Source: Ramicandelaber brevisporus (Eukaryota > Kickxellomycota > Ramicandelaberales > Ramicandelaberaceae). From it: 21,429 nucleotides of DNA. The notes beneath the pieces were generated by a model. That model saw nothing but the letters and a program-made list of their open reading frames with translations. It searched no databases and was not told where the DNA came from. Location of the stretch: positions 25,017 to 46,445 of the forward strand of contig MU602818.1 in assembly GCA_025201865.1 (NCBI GenBank), given 5' to 3'. Below are positions 16,994 to 21,429 of this stretch, one piece after another. The number at the start of each line of letters is the position of its first letter. Position 1 is the stretch's first letter. Both the position numbers and the translations under genes were made by a program.

Positions 16994-18532
16994 ATGACAA
17001 CAATGCAGACACGACAACACAAACAGCAACAACAGCAACAGCAGAGGCGGCATCTACAACGAGATCGCGACACAGACACCCACAGCAGTAACAGCGGAAA
17101 GCATGGCAGCAGTAAACGGTTGAACAAGCCATCAACTTTACACGTCGCGATGCAAACCACTGTCCAGTCACCTTCTTCGCCAGAGTCGTCTTCCTCCCCA
17201 GTAACCACCACTGCAAGCACACGAACCAGCACCCACAGCAGTAACAGCGGAAAGCATGGCAGCAGTAAACGGTTGGACAAGCCATCAACTTTACACGTCG
17301 CGATGCAAACCACTGTCCAGTCACCTTCTTCGCCAGAGTCGTCTTCCTCCCCAGTAACCACCACTGCAAGCACACGAACCAGTATCAGCACCAGCACTTT
17401 CAGTGCCAACGCATTGAACTACCCCTCGTCCCCTCACTCCAAGAGCAGTCAGCATCAACAACGGCCACCATGGCTCAAAATGCTATGGGTAAAGCAATCC
17501 CAATTCTATCCTGACAACTATGTCGATCGCAGCTTCTTGGAGCAGCTCGAAAAGAATGTAAATGTGACAATGTACGACTATTGGACAGTTGTTAGATCAT
17601 CAATGGTTATTACTCAGCATATTAGCTCTATTGTATTGTTTGTAGCAATCTTCTCGCAGTTGTATCAAAGGTGGATTTCGATGCAGTTGTTTCTGGCAGT
17701 GTCGTTATCACTTATCGCAGCAACCTATGTCGTTTGGGATTTGACATTTATTGTACCGGCAAAGTCCATCAAATCAAAAAGTAGCAGCAATGTTGATGGA
17801 AATCAGAGATACTCGACACATCGAGTCAACAGATCGTCAATCTTTAAAACGACATTTTTGCTTCTAGTACTATTGTTTGCCATTTCTCCAATAGTGAAGA
17901 TATTGACCAAGAATATTAAAGAACAATTAATCTGGGCACTAGCTACCATATTCTTTCTCGTCAGTATCGCCTTCCATGATTACTCCGCCTATTCAACCAC
18001 CACACCTCGCCTGCCTCGTTCATCTTCCGCCTCGTCTCTTGCCGATTCCACCGGCACAGATAGCCACCATCTCCCCATTACAAACATCCGCTTCCCTGCC
18101 TCGGTCTCGCTTAACGCTGCCATCTTTGCATGCGTGGTTTTAGCCAGCAAACTCTCCTGTCAACTCCCCGATGAACCATCCGGTGACGTATCCGATGGGC
18201 TCCTTTGTGAATCACTCGATGAACCATCCAGCGATTTACTCGTTTTTGCCTTCATGACTTTTGCAGTGGCCTGGTTCGGTTTGTTTCCATTATTCAGGCG
18301 GCATGTTCGGATGCTATGGCCCAAATACGGCGATGTTGGCATGAGTGTGGCGCTGACAGGATGCACCACTTTTATGTTTTGGCACGTTTCATTTGCGGTT
18401 ACGTTGCTTCACATCGTGGCAGTCCTCGTTGCGACATATGTGTGTCCATTGTGGCTGATATGGCTGCAGAGATACAAAAATGAGATCCATGGGCCATGGG
18501 ATGAGGCGAGACCCAAAGTTAGTAGGGACTAG
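16994..18532 (+). CDS. PIG-C/Gpi2, subunit of the GPI-GlcNAc transferase
   Basis: Encodes 512 residues. The conserved core runs from about 158 to 512: FYPDNYVDRSFLEQL (171-185), YDYWTVV (194-200), FAISPIVKILT (295-305), SLNAAIFACVVLASKL (372-387) and the terminal NEIHGPWDEA (496-505), with about eight hydrophobic segments. PIG-C/Gpi2 is part of the ER complex that transfers GlcNAc to phosphatidylinositol, the first step of GPI-anchor synthesis. Unusual here is an N-terminal extension of about 157 residues: Met-Thr, a polyGln run, and two near-identical 51-residue Ser/Thr-rich units (29-79, 80-130) differing by one residue (Asn44/Asp95). Core loops also carry Ser-rich inserts (about 261-281, 335-360, 389-412). 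The start is the first ATG; core translation could begin later, but no strong in-frame alternative is visible. Confidence 0.93.
   Translation: MTTMQTRQHKQQQQQQQRRHLQRDRDTDTHSSNSGKHGSSKRLNKPSTLHVAMQTTVQSPSSPESSSSPVTTTASTRTSTHSSNSGKHGSSKRLDKPSTLHVAMQTTVQSPSSPESSSSPVTTTASTRTSISTSTFSANALNYPSSPHSKSSQHQQRPPWLKMLWVKQSQFYPDNYVDRSFLEQLEKNVNVTMYDYWTVVRSSMVITQHISSIVLFVAIFSQLYQRWISMQLFLAVSLSLIAATYVVWDLTFIVPAKSIKSKSSSNVDGNQRYSTHRVNRSSIFKTTFLLLVLLFAISPIVKILTKNIKEQLIWALATIFFLVSIAFHDYSAYSTTTPRLPRSSSASSLADSTGTDSHHLPITNIRFPASVSLNAAIFACVVLASKLSCQLPDEPSGDVSDGLLCESLDEPSSDLLVFAFMTFAVAWFGLFPLFRRHVRMLWPKYGDVGMSVALTGCTTFMFWHVSFAVTLLHIVAVLVATYVCPLWLIWLQRYKNEIHGPWDEARPKVSRD
17077..17382. repeat. 153-bp in-frame tandem duplication in the PIG-C gene
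   Basis: Copy 1 spans 17077-17229 and copy 2 spans 17230-17382. They differ at one base (GTTGAAC versus GTTGGAC), giving Asn versus Asp. The unit is 51 codons, so the frame is kept. It contains no AGGT, so the intron-birth arrangement of the other tandem duplication does not apply. Confidence 0.95.
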
Positions 18533-18807
18533 TATAGCTTTCAATGTCTGTTTGCATCAAATTTAATTTACTGTTGTTCGACGGTCAAAGAAAATAATTA
18601 TACGAACCAACACCGCCTCGGTTATTTTTTTTTGCACAAAAAATATATATTTTCGACCGGCTTGATCGACAGCTGAGTGCTCGTTTCGCTCACTAACTCG
18701 TTCACTCCAACTCCAACTCCAACTTCACGTCAAAAGAAAGAAAGAAAAGGCCACGCAGCCCGTCGCCGTTCGTATCGGTTTTTGTTTAGCTAGCTAGATT
18801 TACTCCC
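18533..18807 (+). promoter_or_regulatory. Upstream region of RLI1
   Basis: The gap carries a T-run followed by an A/T-rich AAAATATATATTTT sequence at about 18638-18653 (possible TATA element, about 155 bases before the ATG). It also has a triple CTCCAA repeat at about 18705-18722 and a GAAA-rich tract near 18735-18748. The element assignment is by position only. Confidence 0.4.
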
Positions 18808-20610
18808 ATGTCGGGCAAGCTAACGCGTATCGCCATCGTCAACGAAGACAAGTGCAAGCCAAAGGATTGCCACCAGGAATGCCGAAAGAGCTGTCCTGTG
18901 GTGCGCATGGGCAAGCTGTGCATTGAAGTGACACCCACGTCCAAGATCGCCTTCATTTCTGAAGTGCTGTGCATTGGTTGCGGTATCTGCCCAAAGAAGT
19001 GTCCGGTCGATGCGATCACCATCATCAACCTGCCCACGGATCTCGAGAAGAACACGACGCATCGCTACGGTCCAAACTCGTTCAAGCTGCATCGTCTGCC
19101 GACGCCGCGCTCTGGCCAGGTGCTCGGTCTGGTCGGTTCCAACGGTACCGGCAAGAGTACTGCCCTGCGTATCCTGTCCGGCAAGCTCAAGCCAAACCTG
19201 GGCAAGTTTGAGGACCCGCCTGAATGGCAGGATATCATCAAGTACTTCCGTGGTAGCGAGCTGCAGAGCTATTTCACGCGTCTCCTTGAGGATAACTTGC
19301 GTCCAATCATGAAGCCACAGAACGTTGATACCATTCCGCGCCAAACCCGCGGTGTTGTTGGCGACATTCTCAAGCAATCCAACGGCCTTGGCAACATGGA
19401 TCGCATGATCAAAGAGCTCGATCTCGGCCATCTCCTCAACCGTACCGTAGCCCAGCTGTCTGGTGGTGAGCTGCAGCGCTTTGCCATTTGTGTGGCAGCC
19501 ATTCGCCATGGTGACATTTACATGGTCGACGAGCCGTCCAGTTATCTTGATGTCAAGCAGCGTCTGAAGGCTGCCGAGGTTATTCGTGGCATTGTCACTT
19601 CCAGCAACTACGTCATCGTCGTCGAGCACGATCTTGCCGTGCTTGACTATCTGTCTGACTTTGTGTGCGTGCTCTACGGCATGCCGTCCATGTATGGCGT
19701 TGTTACTCTGCCATACGGTGTCCGTGAAGGCATCAACGTGTTCCTCGACGGCATGATTCCAACTGAAAACATGCGCTTCCGTGAAGAATCTCTCGTTTTC
19801 CGTCTGCAGGAGGCTTCCGTCGAGGATGAGGAGGTTAGACACATGCGCATGTTCAAGTACCCAAGCATGACCAAGACCCAGGGCGACTTCCACCTCAAGG
19901 TTGAAGCCGGTGAGTTCACCGACTCTGAAATCATCGTCATGTTGGGCGAGAACGGTACTGGTAAGACCACCTTCATCAAGCTGCTCGCTGGCAAGCTGAA
20001 TCCAGACGGCAACCAGGAGATTCCAGAGCTCAATGTGTCGCTCAAGCCACAGAAGATTAACACCACGTACGAGGGCACCGTCCACCAGCTCTTCTTCTCC
20101 AAGATTCGCGTCGCCTTCCTGGATCCGCAGTTCAGCACCGATGTGCTCAAGCCACTGCGCATCGACAAGCTGCTTGACCACGAGGTCAAGACCCTCTCTG
20201 GTGGTGAATTGCAGCGTGTTGCCATCACTCTTGCTCTCGGCAAGCCAGCCGACATTTACCTGCTTGACGAGCCATCTGCCTACCTCGATTCCGAGCAGCG
20301 TATCATTGCCTCTAAGGTCATCAAGCGATACATTATGCACGCCAAGAAGACCGCCTTCGTTGTCGAGCACGATTTCATCATGGCCACCTATCTCGCCGAC
20401 CGCGTCATTGTCTACACTGGTGAGCCAGGTAAGACGGCTGTTGCCACTGCACCACAGTCCCTGCTCACGGGTATGAACATGTTCTTGAAGAGTCTGGAAA
20501 TTACATTCCGCAGAGATCCAACCAACTTCCGCCCCCGCATCAACAAGAAGAACTCAGTCAAGGATTCCGAGCAGAAGGCCAACGGCAACTACTTCTTCCT
20601 TGAGGATTAA
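18808..20610 (+). CDS. RLI1: ABCE1/Rli1 ribosome-recycling ATPase
   Basis: Encodes 600 residues, the usual family length, in one exon. The N-terminal iron-sulfur domain has Cys16/21/25/29 and Cys55/58/61/65 for two 4Fe-4S clusters. Nucleotide domain 1: Walker [10 protein letters not shown] (110-118), signature LSGGELQRF (217-225), Walker B with Asp241-Glu242, switch His274. Nucleotide domain 2: Walker [10 protein letters not shown] (380-388), signature LSGGELQRV (463-471), Walker B with Asp487-Glu488, His521. All catalytic residues are present. The protein splits ribosomes after termination and takes part in initiation-complex assembly, in the cytosol. Codon use is strongly biased, as expected for a highly expressed gene. 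It is convergent with the secreted-protein gene on its right. Confidence 0.98.
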   Translation: MSGKLTRIAIVNEDKCKPKDCHQECRKSCPVVRMGKLCIEVTPTSKIAFISEVLCIGCGICPKKCPVDAITIINLPTDLEKNTTHRYGPNSFKLHRLPTPRSGQVLGLVGSNGTGKSTALRILSGKLKPNLGKFEDPPEWQDIIKYFRGSELQSYFTRLLEDNLRPIMKPQNVDTIPRQTRGVVGDILKQSNGLGNMDRMIKELDLGHLLNRTVAQLSGGELQRFAICVAAIRHGDIYMVDEPSSYLDVKQRLKAAEVIRGIVTSSNYVIVVEHDLAVLDYLSDFVCVLYGMPSMYGVVTLPYGVREGINVFLDGMIPTENMRFREESLVFRLQEASVEDEEVRHMRMFKYPSMTKTQGDFHLKVEAGEFTDSEIIVMLGENGTGKTTFIKLLAGKLNPDGNQEIPELNVSLKPQKINTTYEGTVHQLFFSKIRVAFLDPQFSTDVLKPLRIDKLLDHEVKTLSGGELQRVAITLALGKPADIYLLDEPSAYLDSEQRIIASKVIKRYIMHAKKTAFVVEHDFIMATYLADRVIVYTGEPGKTAVATAPQSLLTGMNMFLKSLEITFRRDPTNFRPRINKKNSVKDSEQKANGNYFFLED

Positions 20611-20763
20611 TTCACCATCCCTATTACCTCTCTTATGATTTACATTCCAAGCTGAATAGCATTTTGAAGTGTGTGTGTTTTTACTATCTCTTTCTTTATT
20701 CTTACTCTCTTACGTTTACTATTACGTTTACTTGAATACCTTTTATAGCTGTTTAAAAGATAT

Positions 20764-20769
20764 TTTATT
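20764..20769 (-). terminator. AATAAA polyadenylation signal of family member 5
   Basis: TTTATT on the plus strand reads AATAAA on the minus strand about 10 bases after the stop codon. A second one lies at 20695-20700. Both fall in the 168-bp gap between the convergent RLI1 and family member 5, so the 3' ends may overlap. Confidence 0.45.
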
Positions 20770-20778
20770 GAGAACGAG

Positions 20779-21318
20779 TTAGAAGAAGACTGCAAATGCA
20801 GCAACGCCGGCCATGACGCCAGCAGTCAGTTGCGCAGCAGAAGTGGCAGCAGCATTGCCTGGCTTGTCACCGTTCTTTCCAGAATCCTTGCTGCCGCCCT
20901 TGTTGTCCGTAGCTGTGCTGCCGCTGCCACCATCACCTGGCGGCAAGGTGATGCCTGGCATGCTCGTTGGCAAAGCGGGATTGCCACCATCCGCCATCGC
21001 GCGAAGAACAGCCTCCTGGGACGACAGCTGCGAAACAATCGCTCCCAATACTTCGGTCTCGGTCGCGCTGGCTACCACGTCTTTAATATTCTTAGTCAAC
21101 GTGTCCACACCTTCACGGACACCAGACACAACCTCTGCTGGCAACTTTGTGCTCATGTTGCTGATATCTTTGGCGATAGCAGAGAGCATAGAGTCGACGT
21201 ATGACTTGACGGTGTCTGGTTTGTTGAGGTCAACGCCAGATGGCAGCTGAGCACGGATTGAGGCTGCAGCCAGAACAGACGCAGCAACGGCAAGAGTAAA
21301 CGACGAAGAGACGCGCAT
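20779..21318 (-). CDS. Small secreted GPI-type surface protein (family member 5, dispersed)
   Basis: Encodes 179 residues from the ATG at 21318. An ATG 90 bases further upstream would add a Phe/Leu/Ser-rich stretch before a perfectly good signal peptide and is rejected. The signal peptide is residues 1 to about 23 (MRVSSSFTLAVAASVLAAASIRA). The family block LPSGVDLNKPDTVKSY is at 25-40. The body is helical, followed by a Pro/Gly/Ser-rich, flexible stretch (about 110-154) not found in members 1-3. Asn155-Ala-Ala, the likely GPI omega site, is 25 residues from the end, and the tail reads LTAGVMAGVAAFAVFF. There are no Cys. It lies about 17 kb from the cluster on the opposite strand, so the family is also dispersed. 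Function is unknown. Confidence 0.88.
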   Translation of the reverse strand: MRVSSSFTLAVAASVLAAASIRAQLPSGVDLNKPDTVKSYVDSMLSAIAKDISNMSTKLPAEVVSGVREGVDTLTKNIKDVVASATETEVLGAIVSQLSSQEAVLRAMADGGNPALPTSMPGITLPPGDGGSGSTATDNKGGSKDSGKNGDKPGNAAATSAAQLTAGVMAGVAAFAVFF

Positions 21319-21429
21319 AGCTGAAGGCAGTTTGTTTGAAGTAAGAAGAAAGAAGAAGAAAGAAGAAAGAAATAGCAAAAAAGAAAGTGACGAGTTGTGG
21401 AGAGACAACGACGAGTCCAGTTGTCGGAG

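Noticed and set aside
17077-17382. The 153-bp PIG-C repeat as a second duplication-born intron
   Set aside because: The unit has no AGGT, so no GT-AG segment of exactly 153 nt exists, and the frame is open without splicing.
16840-17409. Minus-strand open frames of 189 and 167 codons over the PIG-C 5' end
   Set aside because: They are antisense to the 153-bp coding repeat, and their own repeats are simply its complement; the Cys/Val-rich products look non-biological.
18820-20370. A 516-codon open frame antisense to RLI1
   Set aside because: It mirrors the strongly codon-biased RLI1 gene, has no recognisable domains, and is a common shadow of C-ending codon use.
1-21429. tRNA genes, transposons, CRISPR arrays or viral remnants
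   Set aside because: I looked in the intergenic gaps for B-box-like TTCRANYC with a cloverleaf, terminal repeats, transposase or reverse-transcriptase motifs and regular spacer arrays, and saw none by eye. A tRNAscan and repeat search would be more sensitive.

Overview
The window is eukaryotic nuclear DNA, most likely from a fungus and probably an early-diverging lineage. The evidence is a set of plainly eukaryotic housekeeping proteins (ABCE1/Rli1, ESCRT-II Vps22/SNF8, PIG-C/Gpi2, THADA/Trm732), TATA boxes, AATAAA signals, and small secreted proteins with fungal-looking GPI-attachment tails. The species cannot be settled from the sequence. A Zoopagomycota/Kickxellomycotina-type fungus is a guess only. 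Almost every gene is one uninterrupted reading frame, so introns are rare here.

Layout. Positions 1-3682 (+) hold four tandem paralogs of a small secreted, Ala-rich, cysteine-free (mature form), probably GPI-anchored protein family. The first is cut by the window edge. Positions 3748-10821 (-) hold a 2357-residue THADA/Trm732-like tRNA-methylation scaffold, convergent with the fourth paralog and only 65 bp from it. Positions 11293-11502 (-) encode a 69-residue secreted Pro/Ala-spaced cationic peptide. Positions 12118-15384 (-) hold two tandem, divergent, receptor-like type I membrane proteins with no family I recognise. Positions 15947-20610 (+) hold three housekeeping genes in a row: SNF8, PIG-C/GPI2 and RLI1/ABCE1. 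Positions 20779-21318 (-) hold a fifth, dispersed member of the secreted GPI-type family.

The most striking observation is in the second receptor-like gene. A perfect 109-bp tandem duplication (14997-15214) shifts the reading frame. The duplicated unit carries AGGT on the coding strand, so GT-AG splicing between copies would remove exactly 109 nt and restore a 500-residue protein that aligns with its neighbour. The would-be intron also has a CTAAT branch-like sequence 20 nt before its 3' AG. This is the arrangement expected if an intron was born by tandem duplication of a proto-splice site. A fresh frameshift allele or an assembly artefact are the alternatives. A second recent tandem duplication (153 bp, in frame, one mismatch) lies in the N-terminal extension of PIG-C.

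Functionally, the GPI-type surface proteins depend on the GPI pathway whose first step needs PIG-C. SNF8 (ESCRT-II) sorts ubiquitinated membrane proteins, which could include the receptor-like pair. ABCE1 and THADA serve translation and tRNA modification. These links are general biology; nothing in the sequence shows an operon-like unit.
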